Shown piece after piece: positions 45,101-58,156 of a DNA stretch of 64,000 nucleotides. Within the stretch, counting starts at the first letter, position 1. Each line of letters starts with the position of its first letter. Origin of the DNA: Pyricularia pennisetigena (Eukaryota; Ascomycota; Sordariomycetes; Magnaporthales; Pyriculariaceae); the NCBI RefSeq assembly GCF_004337985.1, contig NW_021940921.1:248001-312000 (forward strand). Direction: 5' to 3'. The notes below the pieces were generated by a model. That model saw nothing but the letters and a program-made list of their open reading frames with translations. It was not told the DNA's origin and made no database searches. The translations under genes were made by a program, and so were the position numbers.

Positions 45101-47304
45101 AATTACCTGTAATTCCGTTTCCTTTAGGGGTTAATTAACCGACCGTAATCCGTTTTAGGCCTAAAAGGTGGTAATGTACAGCGCCTGCTCTAAATTCGAT
45201 AATAAAAATGGTTTTAACAACGGATTTCTTATATGGGAATCCCCTTTTTTTGGAAATAGTTTTTTCTGTATTAGGTTGTATAAAAGGGTTATTTAACGGT
45301 ATACCGGGCCTACGGGTCCCAGATTTACGTGGACTTTCAAGGATTTTACCGCTAAACTTCTGCGTTACAGGTAAATTTACGGCTATTTCTATATTTTATT
45401 CGGGATTCAGCTTTTCCGTTACCGTATTTTCTTCCGGTTCCAAATCGGTGTAAATTTTATAATCCTCGTAATTTTCGGGGTTTATATTATTTAATTCTAC
45501 TTCCCACGGGGCTGCGAAACCCTTTGTAACCCCCTATAAGGTTATATTAAAAGCGTCGCTATACTCACCTATTATACAGGCGTAATTCGAAATAACGTTA
45601 TTTCAAACAAGGATATCGCACCCTTTAACCTCCAAATAAAACGAATATTTAACGGTATTTAAGCGTTCCTACGCCTTGCGATGTTTATCGTACAAAATAT
45701 TTTTTAATAATACGCCCCCTATATTATAGTGTATAAAACCATTAACGATATTTATTCCAAGCGAAGGGATATATAAAACGTTATTTAACGTAACCTTTTC
45801 AAATTCGTCAGCTTTTTAACCGTAACGGACCTGTATCTTTACACTTCCGGTGCCTACAAGCCTAACAGGGCCACCTCCTGTACCGATTTCGACTATAAAA
45901 CCGGGGGTATAATCGGTAAAAAGATGCTTATTTGTAAAAATATAGTGCGTGCTACCTATATCGTACAAAATAGGGTAATTTAATTTCCATAATTTAAAGG
46001 TCCTTTTTACGCCGCGTCCAGGTTTTGTTTTAATTTTAAAATTAATTGTTGAAGCTTATAATTTTAACGTTTAACCGGTATCGGTTTCCAAATCCGAATC
46101 CGAACGTAATTTTATAATTCCGCTAATAGCGGAATTAACCTCTTATTCCAAAACGTTATATGCTGCGCCTTCGTTAACGTTACCTGGAATCGAGCCCGTA
46201 AATAACTCGAAATTTATAAAAATTATGGACGTTCCAACGGTTAATTTATTGGCGGAGGATTTAATATTTTTTGTAAAAGCAAACTCTGAATTAGAATTTT
46301 TACTTTTTTTTCGTAATTTCAAATTGTTTTCCTGCCTATTATTTTCCTTTTTAACGCCTTTTTGAGCGTCTTTTGCCCGTTTTTTTGCATTTAAGCCTAT
46401 AATTAGCGGTTTTAACCGTTGTAAAACCTGAAATCGAACTTTCGGGTATAAGGTCCGCCATAAGGTATTGCAAATTTAACCTTTCCGAATTTTGGCCTAT
46501 TGCCTGCAGGGCCCGGTAAATATTACGTTGGCGTTCGGTCCAAAAAAGGAATATCCCCTTTAGGGCTCGTGAATATTGATTTCGTACGTTTACGGGGTTA
46601 ATTTATACGTTGGCACTCGCTAAATTAATTACCAATAAATTAAAACGGTTGTTAAATTCAGGTATTAATCCTTCAAGTTTCGAAAAGTTTAAAGCGTGGA
46701 ATTCCCGATATAGTAAATTTCGACTAACTGCGGGTATAACGAAATAGCTATTTTCCAGGGTTTTATAAACCGTTACGGGGCTGGAATACCATATAATAAA
46801 TTTTAAAGGTTTTTTGGTTAAACTGTTTTTTATAAATAATAATAGAATTAATTGCTCGTATTCCGGTAAGGTATAGCCAATTTTAGGGTTGGAAATAAAT
46901 TCCGCTGCTTTTATAGCCCTAAATTGTACTATTAACGCCTATTTTCACAAATCGTAATTGCTAGCCCCTACTAATTTACAATTTTCGGGGAAAGAAAATA
47001 CCCGTTTCGATAATTTTTTACCTATTCCGTCACCTAAAATTAGGTTACCAGGTGGATTACGGGGTGCGGTAGCGGGTTTACTTTCCGAGTTATGATTAGA
47101 ATTAGTGGAACTACCGCCTTTTAAAATTAATACGGCAATTAACTGTTAAATTATCCTTTAAAATTAATCCATTTGCGCAATTAACGCTTTTAATTGCAGG
47201 TTTTAAGCCTGTAATTTAGCGGTTAAAACTTCGTTTGGGTTGGGTTCAGGCCCCCTATTTGCTGGAGTTGGGCCTGGAAAGCCCGATATAGGGCTATTTT
47301 CCAT
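42121..47304 (-). pseudogene. Copia-B1 Gag-Pol polyprotein
   Basis: From the ATG at 47304 (MENSPISGFPGPTPANRG) most of 1,728 codons stay in one frame with RIP-type stops. Gag is followed by a protease motif YDIGSTHYIF (family DSGSxxH), then a pre-integrase finger, integrase fragments (VFLLLMDRKSRFRWF, HFNGGYEVNTDF, LPFYLWYYLLFTVVNLINRT), reverse transcriptase (ALYGLKQGP at about 43200, one indel out of frame) and RNase H (YILFGGLLMWKCKK, FGNNTGFIANAYNPTHHERIKYTLLKFYYVRE). The order integrase before reverse transcriptase defines copia. The protein is not related closely to Copia-A. Confidence 0.88.
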
Positions 47305-48068
47305 TATAGGGTAATTTGAATTATAATTGCAATTCGCTAATTTATACCTATAATTAATTAACCTAATTGCCTAAAAGTAAATACCCTATTTGATTTAGAA
47401 TTTGCTATACCGTTTGCCTGTTAACGGGTATAAGCCTGTAGTTGCCAATTACAGGGCTTATTATTATTTTTAATGGTTGAAATCCACTAAAATACAGGGT
47501 TGGAATCCTTGAAATCCGCAATTAATGGGTGCCCTGGTATTTGTACCAATCCAGGTGCACGTAACGAATTTAATTCGTTAAATGGGTGCAGGGTAAATTG
47601 CAGGGTATCGTGCAGGGTAAATTAATTATTAACGTGATTCCGTTAATGGGTTTGTGGGTTATTATAAACCCTATTAAACGTATTAGCATTTAATGGGCTA
47701 TTAGGGAGCGAATGCAGGGGTTTTTGGCCCTAATTCGCTTGCGTAAGCCCTATTAAAAATTTGAACCAATTATAATAGCGTGCAGGATCCACAAAAACCA
47801 TATTAAAAATTTTGGATTTGCAATGTAAACGATCGCTGCAGTACTTAAAAAAAAGAATTTGAGTCGAACGCTAATTTTTAGCGATCCCCATTATAAATAC
47901 AGGGGGGTAAATGCTAAATTAGCGCCTAAAACCAGCAATTTCGCACAAAAACAGCAATAACTTTGTCAATATACGTGCTGTAAAAATGCGACAATAACCA
48001 AAATAAAGCTTAAACTTCAGGCTTTCCAACGATACAAAATGCATTTTAATGCACAAACTAAAGCCCCT

Positions 48069-48082
48069 CCGGGCTTATAACC
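48069..48082 (-). other. Copia-B1 primer-binding site (half-tRNA type)
   Basis: Sense strand GGTTATAAGCCCGG directly follows the 5' LTR, identical to the Copia-A site. Confidence 0.7.
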
Positions 48083-48565
48083 TGTTAACAATATGGGTTA
48101 TTAACAGGGGGTTAGGTATTAACCTAGGTGCGGCGTGGTGTTAATTGCGTTATTAAAACTTGTAATTACAGGGTTTATATACATTAAATTTACTAATTTT
48201 GGGATTAATAAATTTGATTTATTAGTGGGGGAAACTTTGTTTTATCTCCCTTATATATTTTCCGACATCGAAATGGGGGTCCGCACCCCGTAAAGGGTTC
48301 CGGTACCGCACACGATTTTCCGAAAAATTATTTTGTATGCGTTATTGAAAAAACACCCTTATTTCCATATAAACAATTTTTGGGTTCGCACTAATATGTT
48401 GATTTAATAGAAATTTGAACCCGGGTTTGCAATTCCTGCAACATATAAAATATAATAAAAAATCCAACAGCCCCAATAGCCGCACTTCGGTACTATTAAT
48501 TGTGGTTTATATACAAATAAAAATGGACCCATTCATTATAAGCAAAATAACGCATATAATTAACA
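48083..48565 (-). repeat. Copia-B1 5' LTR
   Basis: 483 bp, TGTTAAC...TTAACA. Shorter than the 3' LTR by an internal deletion. Confidence 0.9.
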
Positions 48566-51151
48566 TTTCCCAATTTTGTGCATTAGCTATAATTAATAAT
48601 ATACGCCAGGTAGATGGTATACTAGTGTTAGCAAAAGTTTCGATATAATTTAGGCTTTTAACCTGTAAAAAACCCCCAAGAATAAACCAAATTTTATATT
48701 TTATAGGTTTATTATTTTTAGCCTATTTTAATTTAAATACCGGCCGGGTAAAAACGAGTTTACGGTTTATAGTTATTTTAATTTTAGGGATAAAACGGAA
48801 GGTTTTTGCAGTAACGATTTGGTCGAATTTAAACGTTAAAACAGTTGACCATTTAGTATTTCTAGAGTTATTTAAGGTTTAGTGGTAATTATTTGGTTCA
48901 CCGTTTTTAATGGGCTTTTTCTTTAATTTTTTTTGGGTTTGAAAATCAAGATAATGTACGTAATTTATATTTATTAAATTTGGGTTTTCGAACTGCGAAT
49001 TTCACTCCATATTTTATATTTTAAATGCTAAAAACACCGGAATCTCCGGTGTTTTAATTATTGGATTAGGTACCGCTACCGTTATAGGTTTTGGGGGGCG
49101 AACAGTAGGTTGTACAAGCTTGGCGGGCACTGTATTTTCAGGGTTTAAATACTTTATAACGGGTGGTAGCTACCCTGTAATAGCTGTTAAATCCCCTGTA
49201 ATAGGTGGTAAATACCCTATATTTTCCGGGTTTTTTAAAGGATAATTATCCGTTGGAACGCTGTTAATTTCGTTTTTAAATTCCAAATTAAAATCCCCCG
49301 TTAAATTTGTATTTTCCTTTTTTGAAATTTGTAACGGTTTCCCTGGAATAACCAGGTTTGCAGCGGTTATAGCCTTTATAACCTTTACGGTAAAGATTTT
49401 ATATACGGCCCGTTTAGCGGGTGCGTAAACCAACGCTGTAAAATTTAATAAATGGGTTAAAGATTTCACCGTTTCGGTGCGGGGAACCAATTTATTTAAT
49501 TTTTGGCGTTTTTCCAAAGGTATAATTACCTGGTATACATTACCAATAACCGGAAAATGCCCTAAACTGGGTTTATACGGTAATCCAGGCTGTAATTCGG
49601 AATAAAACTTTTTATCAAATGTTAAATCCCTATTAATTAACGTTGTACGGTTAACTAAATTAACCACCGCAGGTAATAAATAATATTAAAAATGTAATGG
49701 TAAGCCCGCCGCTATAATGGTAAACCGAAATTTATCTAAAATCACTCTAACGGACCGTTCCGTTAATCTGTTTTGGCCGTGGTTATAAGGATTCGAAATG
49801 CTAAAATTGATATTTTTATTTGTAAACCAATTTTAAAAATTTATATTTACCTCGTACCCCCAATCGGAATGAAAATTTAAAGGGTAACGCCCGTACGTAG
49901 CTTTTAAAACTTTACAAAAACCTTTAATAGCCATTAAAACCGTAGGTCCGGTTTTATTTTTTAGTGGGATAAACCGCCGAAAATGTTATTTTCGGTCCAC
50001 TAATAACATCAATACGGGTTTTTTATTGTAAGGATTAGGTTCAAAAATTATTGTATTACCTTTTATAAAATCGAAAATATTAGGGGGTGTAAAAAGTGTG
50101 ATTTTATTTATACGCCTAGTAGAAATGGTTTTAATATAAGCAATAGAAACAATTAGCTTAATTTTGTCGAAATTAGGTAAACCTTTTATAATTTTAACGG
50201 TTTTCTTTAGTAATAATAACCTTATATGCCCTAAACGCCGTTGCTATAAAAAGGTTTTTTGGGCCTGGATTTCGTCACAATTACCTGTAATTCCGTTTTT
50301 TTCAGGGGTTAACCAACCTCCGTAATCCGCTTTAGGTTTAAAAGGAGGTAAGTTTTAGGGGTTTGCTTCAAATCCGATAATAAAGGAGGTTTTAACAACG
50401 GATTTTTTGTATGGGAAACCCCCTTTTTTCGGAAATAATCCCTTTTATATTAGGCTGTATAAACAGGTTACCTAACGGTGTACCGGGCCTACGGGGCCCA
50501 ATTTTACGTGGATTTTCAGGGTTTTTACCGCTACATTTTTGCGTTACAGGTGAATTTACGGCTATTTCCGTATTTTGTTCGGGATTTAGCTTTTCCGTTA
50601 CCGTAATTTTTTCCGGTTCCGAATCGGTGTAAATTTTATAATCCTCGTAGTTTTCGGGGTTTATATTATTCAATTTTACTCCCAACGGGGTTGCGTAACC
50701 TTTTATAACCCCTTATTAAATTATGCTAAAGGCGGTGCTATATTCACCTATTATATAGGCGTAATTCGAAATAACGCTATTTCAAACAAAGATATCGCAC
50801 CCTTTAACCTTTAAATGAAACGAATATTTAATGGTATTAAAACGTCCCTAGGCTTTATAATCCTTGTCGTAGAGGCTACTTTTCAATAATACGCCCCTTA
50901 TATTATAGTATATTAAGCTATGAACGATATTTATTCCAAACAAGGGGATATATAAAACGTTATTTAACGTAACCTTTTCAAATTCGTCAGTTTTTTGGCC
51001 GTAACGGACGTGTATTTTCACAAGTCCGGTACTTACAGGCCTAACAGGGCCACCTCCTGTCCCGATTTCGACTATAAAACCGGGGGTATGGTCGGTAAAA
51101 AATTGTTTATTTGCAAAAATATAATGCGTACTCCCTGTATTATACAGAATA
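48566..51151 (-). pseudogene. Copia-B2: truncated second copy (part of Gag/protease to reverse transcriptase)
   Basis: This 2.6-kb block repeats 43417-45995 of Copia-B1 in the same orientation, with mostly transition differences. The clearest coding parts are at 49667-49170 (VNLVNRTTLINRDLTF to GDLTAITG) and 50685-50392. Its 3' side stops abruptly inside reverse transcriptase at the B1 LTR. Its 5' side stops at 51151 at a Copia-A LTR, in the segment that corresponds to the protease-proximal Gag region. Confidence 0.85.
51147..51151. other. Half of a target-site duplication (GAATA = TATTC reversed)
   Basis: These five bases next to the solo Copia-A LTR are the reverse complement of TATTC at 59495-59499, which flanks the other, inverted Copia-A LTR. 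Confidence 0.8.
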
Positions 51152-51810
51152 TGTGAGGAGGTTACGAGATAGAATAAGCTTAAACTTGAACGCGGGGAAA
51201 AGTGGATTACGTATAAGGCTAATGGAACGTTGAAATGGCAGATAACCGTCTGCTGGCGGGTAATAGAGATAATATATTGTTGTTACACAATCGATTCGTT
51301 GAATCGTTGAATCGATAAAGGTTATAAAGGTGATAAATCTAAGGCTAAGTTATAAATTACGTGTTCGAATCCGTAGGTGCAGATCTTCGATCCGGATGTC
51401 CGGAATGCGGGGTCACGTCACATGATTTGGCCTTATTCATGTGACTGACCTGCCGACCTATTGAGCCTAACGGCCCATTAAGCCTAACGGCCTATTGTGC
51501 TTATGCATGCACAGAAAATCTGCGACCACAACGGGATTCGAACCCACGCACTTCAACGTATATATGATATAGATTATGGTACGTGCATTATACCACTAAG
51601 CTAGATTAAATATGACGTATTTGTTTTGTTGTTGAAACTATGAACAAAGACGTGATATATAAAGCTTTGTGTGTATAAACGCGTATACGTTTTATTTGTT
51701 ATTTATTTATTTATTCGATGCAGGGTGACTAATAAAATTAGCCCGTGCTAGCCGTTATAAGATAATGCAGGGTAGCTAATATAATGAGCCCTGCGCTAGC
51801 CATGTTCACA
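51152..51810 (-). repeat. Copia-A LTR (solo)
   Basis: 659 bp, full length, with a 3-bp insertion relative to the other copies. It has no matching duplication on its two sides (GAATA and ACCTG), so it results from recombination rather than a simple solo-LTR event. Confidence 0.9.
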
Positions 51811-54800
51811 ACCTGTCCGGTATTAGTAAAAGTTATAATAGTTTTTATTTGCGTCGTTTCGATGGTTTTATCCTGCGGTATATATCGCAATTGCGTATAA
51901 ATCGTCGGATATATTCGGCCATCCCGTTTTAATAATAATTTCGAACCAGGATTGTAAATATGTTATTTTTACCGCAATAACTAATTATTGGGGATTCGTG
52001 GGTTCGTTGCAAAATTACCGTAATTCAAAGTTCCCAATTAGGTAATTAAAGGCGGTTTTTGTACAATAACGTACCGGAAACGTTTATTAAATAATCCGTT
52101 CTTTATATTATCGTTTCGGTTTCGGGTGGGAATCGTTTCATATTTTGTTGGACCGCCTTACGTTTTTGGGCGTATACCGTATTTTTTTCCACTATTTCGT
52201 TCCAAAATCCTATTATATATAATTATTGGAAAATAAATATTTTTTCCGGGACCGCCGGTAATATATTTTATAATAATATTTAAAAAATGCCGATTATAAT
52301 TATATTGGGTATTGGGCGTAATATTATCGTTTTCCTTTTTTCCCTAATTTCGTCCTGCTCCCGTTTTGATAACGCGTCGGGGATTATCGCGTATTTCCCT
52401 AATCGGTATTTTAAAACGTAATTCAATTTGGATAAAATTTCGGCCCACCGTATTTACCGTTCTAATACCACCTTCGGTTTCGTAAAATATTCGAACGTTT
52501 TATAATTCGTAAAAATAATGAAAGGAAAACGGATATTACGTAATTCCGTTTCCTATATTTGCAAATAATGGACGACCGGGAATAATTTTTTATCGTAAAT
52601 GATATAATTGCGTTAAACCGTCGTTAATTTAACGGAATGGAATATTACCGGTTTTTATAACCCGTTTTTCCTTTTTTATACCAATACCCCCCCGATAATT
52701 GCGCCGGAATAATCCGTTTTTATTTTCGTTTCCGTTTCGTCGTTCCATTAAATTAATATTGGCGTTTGTAAAAATATTTATTTAAATATTTTAAAAATAA
52801 CGTCCTCCTCCGGCGTTTATTTAAAAGGTATTTCTTTTTTAATAAATCGAAATAAGGGCGCCGTTAAACCCGAATACCCGTTTATAAAATCCCGGTAAAA
52901 ATTTGCAAATTTTAGGAAACCGCGTAATTTTCGTAATTTCGTCGGGGTTTCCCATTCCCGGATCGCGCGTGATTTTTCCGGATCGGTTTCCACGTTTATA
53001 TTGGCGTATATAATAAATTTTAAATATTTAACGGAAATAATTGCGAACGCGTTTTTATCGAAATCCAAATTTAAACCCGTTTTTTTTAATTTTCCCAAAA
53101 TGTGGGTAATTTTCCGCAAATAATCCCTTTTGGAACCGGACGTATAAATTAAAATATCGTCCAAATATATTAATATATAATCGTCCAATATATTCCCGAA
53201 AACGCCGTTAATATGTCGTTAAAACGTGGCCGGGGCGCCCGCTAATCTGAATAAATATATTAACCATTCGAATAATCCGAATTTTATACGAAAAATTGTA
53301 AAATATTTATTTTTTTTGGCCACGCGCAATTGATGGAAAATTGCGCGCACGTTTATTTTAATAAACGATTTTATTCCGGATAAAAAACGGAGTATTTTTT
53401 TAATCAATAGTAAAAAATACCGGTCCTATATTATAATAACGTTTAATATTTTATAATCGACGTATAAACGCCATCCTCCAAAAATTTTCCGGATTATTAG
53501 GACCGGGGTTACAGTTAACAACGAATTTACTCGGATCCATTTTTTGTACATTATATCAATTATTTATCGCCGTAATTCCAGCAATTAATCGCGCGGTATA
53601 TAATATAACCGGCCTTATAATAACGGCGGGGATTTACCGTCGTTATCCTTTTGGATCCGGATATAATAATCCAATTCGCCTTTATACGGGGGTAAAACCG
53701 AAATTTTACCGTCGTTAAATAAATTTTCGAAACCTTTTAGTTTTACGGGTAACGTCGCCGGGGGCCCTGCGTCGTTTTTATTTACCGCCGTTAGGGTTAA
53801 AACCCGGGTTATATTTCGTAATAAAATAAAGGCGAATTTCATTTGTTCGTTCGTATTTTTTTTTGCTTTTCGGGCCGCGGCCAGGAATACGTTACCCATA
53901 ATTACCGTAAATTTCCTGTTTTTCGGACGTAAGGACATTTCCTGTACGAATAACCCTTTAACGGACCCTATTTTTAATTTTTTTTTATTTGGGTTAAATA
54001 CTATTTTTCGGTAAATTATCCAAAAAAATCCCAGGAATAAGTCTTGCGTTAATCCCGGAATTATATAAAAAAATATCGGGGCGGATTAACCGTCGATATC
54101 CACGTCGTTATTATTTATTTCCCGTATATCGGTTCGTATTCGTCCCGTTACCGTGTTTAACCGGCGGATTTATAATAAAAAAACTTTTATTATTCCCAAT
54201 TTTTCGGTATAACTTTTATTTATAACCGCGTAATATTAGCATTTTAAATCTATTTATACAATAATACATTTCGTTAAATTAATTAAAATCGGGATAAGGA
54301 ATGGTCGCACATTTATTTTAATTTATATTTTTTTTAATTGCCTTTTCCGATTTATATTTATTAACGTATTATAAAATAGTCCGGGCCCGTTGCGTCGGTT
54401 TTTTTAGGTTAGAATTATAGCCAAAATTAATTTTTTCCCTTTTCGGGGTCGTTTGGCGTTGGACGTATAACCGGTGCAAATTGGTAATTTTGGGCGTAAT
54501 GGGAAACGGACCCGCAACGGAAATAGGCCTTTATTTTACGGCGTTGTTGGAATTTTTAAACGGATACCTATAAAACCCTATTTTTCCTTTTATTTCCATT
54601 TAATCGGCGTCTTTCTCGTTTTTTATTAACGTTGTAACGGTTTCGGTTAATTTTTATTGTTAATACGCCCGTTATTATTATATTTTTTAAGCCTATTTAT
54701 AAAAAATTTGGAAAAAGGGCGTTCCGTTTTTGGCCGAAACGTTTATCCAAATCGATAACCTCCAAATCCTGGGCGATATAACGGTATATGGCGTTAAATC

Positions 54801-55560
54801 CGTAATAAAAATCGGAAATAATACCCTTTTTTACCGACGCCTTTTTTTCTCCGGTTAATAACCCGGAAACGCAATTAATTTGCCCGTATTTCGTTTAATT
54901 ATTCGAAACCCCCGGCCGTAATAAAAAAACGTTCGAACTTGGTAAGGAAATATGCGAATAATTCGTTATATCGCATTCGGAATATTTTTAATTCGGCGAA
55001 GGTTTGGGCCTTTTTATAAAGGTCGTCGTACGTACGTCCCAAATATTCGATAAAATTTTCGTAATTATACCCTTTTCCCGTACCCCTTATTTCGTAAAAG
55101 GAACGGACGATATTTTATATTATTATAGTAAGATTAAATTATACCTATTCGAATTGGTCGCGTTAATTTCCGACAAATTCCGCGTCGCGTATTAATTTGT
55201 ACGAAATAATTTATTTCCAAATTGTAAATGTAACCGGTACGCCGTCGTATAATAAGGGGTCGCGTAAAAGTTTTTTTTTGGGGCGTTGTTTTTACGCGAT
55301 CGCGCCTACGTTTAAAAAATGTAATTGTATTTAAGCGATGCGTTTTTCCAATATCGCAATATTCGCGACCAGGTTTTGGTAAAAATCGTGAATTTGCCTT
55401 CCCGGGCCTGGCTTTGGGCTAATTATTATCGTGTTTAAGTTCGAACGTTAATAAATATTATAGGGTAAACCAACGGTTTTAAAACCGTTAAATATTTTTA
55501 TTGGTATTATTATTAACGTTGGGGAAAAAGGGAGGAAAAGGTGTATGTCCGGGTCGTGGT
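51811..55560 (-). mobile_element. Truncated, RIP-damaged Ty3/gypsy retrotransposon
   Basis: Minus-strand domains in order from 55440: a Gag-like region (SPKPGPGRQIHDFYQNLVAN), a zinc-knuckle/protease region, then SVLPPYKGELDYYI (the LPPHRPxDHxI block). Reverse transcriptase follows, with NVRAIFHQLRVA, FGLFEWLIYLFRLAGAPATF and the active site YILIYLDDILIYT at about 53180, then FANFYRDFI and RNase H ending VLKYRLGKYAIIPDALSKRE near 52350. Reverse transcriptase precedes RNase H with no integrase before it, as in gypsy elements. The integrase and 3' LTR are missing because the sequence ends at the Copia-A LTR. No 5' LTR was recognised, so the right border is approximate. Confidence 0.85.
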
Positions 55561-55639
55561 AGTGTCCTTCCCTTTATATATTGTCCCTGACCCGCTTTTG
55601 TATCTTGTAAGTGATACGTGCCTTAGGCACGAATCCATA
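55561..55639. other. Short unclassified junction segment
   Basis: Contains the small palindrome GTGCCTTAGGCAC (about 55618-55630) between the gypsy and Copia-B fragments. It is less AT-rich than its surroundings and could be a remnant of unique DNA or of a gypsy LTR. Confidence 0.35.
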
Positions 55640-56255
55640 ACATTATAATCCATTTAACGGCAGTTAAAAACCTATTACGTTATTTAGCGGGTATTAAATC
55701 TTTATTTATTTATTACGGAAATAGAGTATTTAAAACCGAATTACCACCTAATTTATTAATAAAGGGTTTTAAAGGGTTAAAATTACTGGGTTTTAGTAAT
55801 AGCGATTTTACCGGGGCTAGGGAAGATTTAAAATCTATTTACGGATATTTGTATACACTATTTGGGGGCCCTATAACGTGGAAATGCAAAAAGGTTAATA
55901 TTATAGCTTTAAATATTCCAGAAACCAAAACTGATACTTTAGCGGAAGCCCTGCGTAAAGTACAATGGTTTAAAAATTTATTTATAAAGATTGGATTACC
56001 TATAAAAGGCTTTATCACAATATTTGGAAATAATACAGGTTTTATAGCTAATGTATATAACCCTGGGCACTATTAACGTATTAGATATACGTTATTGAAA
56101 TTTTATTACGTACGGGAATTAATTATGAAAGGATTAGTGATTTTAAAATACCTGGAATCCAAACAAATACCCGCTAATGGCCTAACAAAACCCTTAACTC
56201 TTCCAATTTATAAGGTTTTTTTAAAGTTTATAAAATTTCAACCCCTAAAAACTTA
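55640..56255 (+). pseudogene. Copia-B3: reverse transcriptase end and RNase H, inverted
   Basis: This plus-strand block matches the reverse complement of about 42700-42120. RNase H is recognisable as YTLFGGPITWKCKKVN and FGNNTGFIANVYNPGHY. The frame is less damaged than in B1. Confidence 0.85.
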
Positions 56256-56529
56256 ATTTTTACGTATTAAATTTTAAGGTATTTAATGAATTCGTTAATT
56301 AATTACCCATTATATTTCCTTTGTTTGCAAATACTGGATTTTTGTTAGTTTAATACCGGCTGTATTACCCGAATTTACCCTATACAGGTTTTATTAATAA
56401 TCAAATTATACCGATTTTATATTAAAATTTGAATTAAAATTGAAGAAGCTCGTATTTTGGGCGATTTACGCATTCAAAATACCCTATGTAATATACCTAG
56501 TTTGGACTATTACCAACGAATAACCAAAT

Positions 56530-56603
56530 TAATTACCTGGTTTAATAGTTAATTCCGTGGGTTAATATTATATAAATCGGGGGTTCGAATCCGGGGGTTA
56601 TTA
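56530..56603 (+). other. tRNA-like sequence in Copia-B 3' region
   Basis: A 74-nt unit with acceptor-like ends (TAATTACC and GGTTATTA, one mismatch), an A-box-like TGGTTTAATAG and the perfect B box GGTTCGAATCC in GGGGGTTCGAATCCGGGGG. It is the sense orientation of the element. The anticodon arm is unclear, so this is called tRNA-like only. Confidence 0.6.
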
Positions 56604-56802
56604 CATTTTTGGGGGTTTTTTCCAATTCGAGGGTTCGTCCATTTCTGGGATTATACGTCGGTACAAAAGGATTAGTTATCCAGGGGGTTTATATCGGGAA
56701 TTTGAATCGGGTTGGGACACAAAGGGGATTTCTTTTTAGGGTTTTATTTTTTTATATATTTGTTTTTTCCGATTTCATGTGAATAATAGCAGAAAAAGGG
56801 GG

Positions 56803-57357
56803 TGTTAAATATATACGTTATTTAGCATGTAATGGGTCAACTTTTATTTATATATAAACCATAACAGATAATGCCGAAATGAGGTTATTAATGTTGTTAA
56901 ATTTTCAGTTATATTTTATATATTGCAGGAATTGCGATTTAAAGTCAGCGAATGGGGTTTCACCCTATACGGGGTTCAATATTTACCCTGCATTTACGAA
57001 TTAGCTATCCTGTACCGGGTTAACATTCTCACTAAATTAATAAATTAATGCGAACCCAAAAATGGTTTGTATGGAAATAAAGGTGTTTTTTCAATAACGT
57101 ATACAAAATAATTTTTCGGAAAATCGTGTGCGGTACCGGAACCTTTTGCCTGGTGCAGACCCCCATTTCGATGTCGGAAAGTATATAAGGGAGATAAAGC
57201 AAAATTCCCCCCACTAATGAATTAAATTCATTAATCCCAAAAATAAGTGAATTTAGTGAATATAAACCCTGTAATTACAGGTTTTTACCACGCAATTAGC
57301 ACCACGCCGCATTTAGGTTAGTACCTAATCCCCTATTATTAACCCATATTATAAACA
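56803..57357 (+). repeat. Copia-B LTR (inverted copy)
   Basis: 555 bp, TGTTAAAT...ATAAACA, matching 40988-41544 in reverse. It acts as 3' LTR of the block on its left and 5' LTR of the block on its right. Confidence 0.9.
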
Positions 57358-57371
57358 GGTTATAAGCCCGG
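57358..57371 (+). other. Copia-B primer-binding site
   Basis: GGTTATAAGCCCGG, identical to the sites at 48069-48082 and 32645-32658 in their sense orientation. Confidence 0.7.
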
Positions 57372-58156
57372 AAAGGTTTTAATTTGTGTATTAAAATGCA
57401 TTTTACATCGCTGGAAAACCTAAAATTAAGGTTTTATTTTGGTTATTATCGCATTTTTACAGCACGTATATTAACGAAAATATTGTTGTTTTTGTGCGAA
57501 ATTGTTAGTTTTAGGCGCTAATTCAGCATTTACCCCCCTATATTTACAATGGGGATCGCTAAAATTTAGCGTTCGATTTAAGCCTTTTCAAATACTGCAG
57601 CGATCCTTTGCATTGCAAATCCAAAAGTTTTTGGTATGGTTTTTATGGATCGTGCACGCTATTATAATTGTTTCAAATTCTTATTAAGGTTTACGCTAAC
57701 GAATTAGGGCGAAAAACCCCTATTATCGTTCGTTAATAACCCATTAAATCCTAATGCATTTAATAGGGTTTACAATAACCCATAAACCCACCAGCGGATT
57801 TACGTTAATGGTTAATTTACCCTACACAATACCCTGTAATTTACCCTGCACGATACTCTGTAATTTACTTTGCACCCATTTAACGAATTAAATTCGATAC
57901 GTGCATTTGGATTGGTACAAATACCAGGGCACCCATCAATTGGGGATTTTAGGGATTTTAACCCTGTGTTTTAATGGATTTTAACCATTGAAAATAGCAA
58001 TAAACCCTGTAATTAGCAATAACAGGTTTATACCCGTTAAAAGCCAGACGGTATAACAAATCCTAAATTGAATAGGGTATTTACCCTTAGGCAATTAGGT
58101 TAATTAATTCTAATTATCAATTAACGAATTGCAATTATACTTTAGGTTACCCTATA
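57372..58156 (+). other. Copia-B untranslated leader
   Basis: Matches the reverse complement of the 47305-48068 leader of B1. It contains a CCCTGTAATTTACCCTGCACGATA-type short tandem motif around 57820-57880. No coding content. Confidence 0.6.

Larger units (their letters stand above)
40988..48565 (-). mobile_element. Copia-B1: full-length, heavily RIP-damaged Ty1/copia retrotransposon
   Basis: About 7.58 kb on the minus strand, with LTRs 40988-41544 and 48083-48565, both TG...CA-type. The 5' primer-binding site is at 48069-48082. The polyprotein runs 47304-42121 with many RIP stops. A 577-bp 3' region with a tRNA-like sequence lies between RNase H and the 3' LTR. Flanking five bases (ATTAT and TTTCC) do not match, so the original target duplication is lost; the right LTR now abuts the truncated copy B2. 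Confidence 0.9.
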
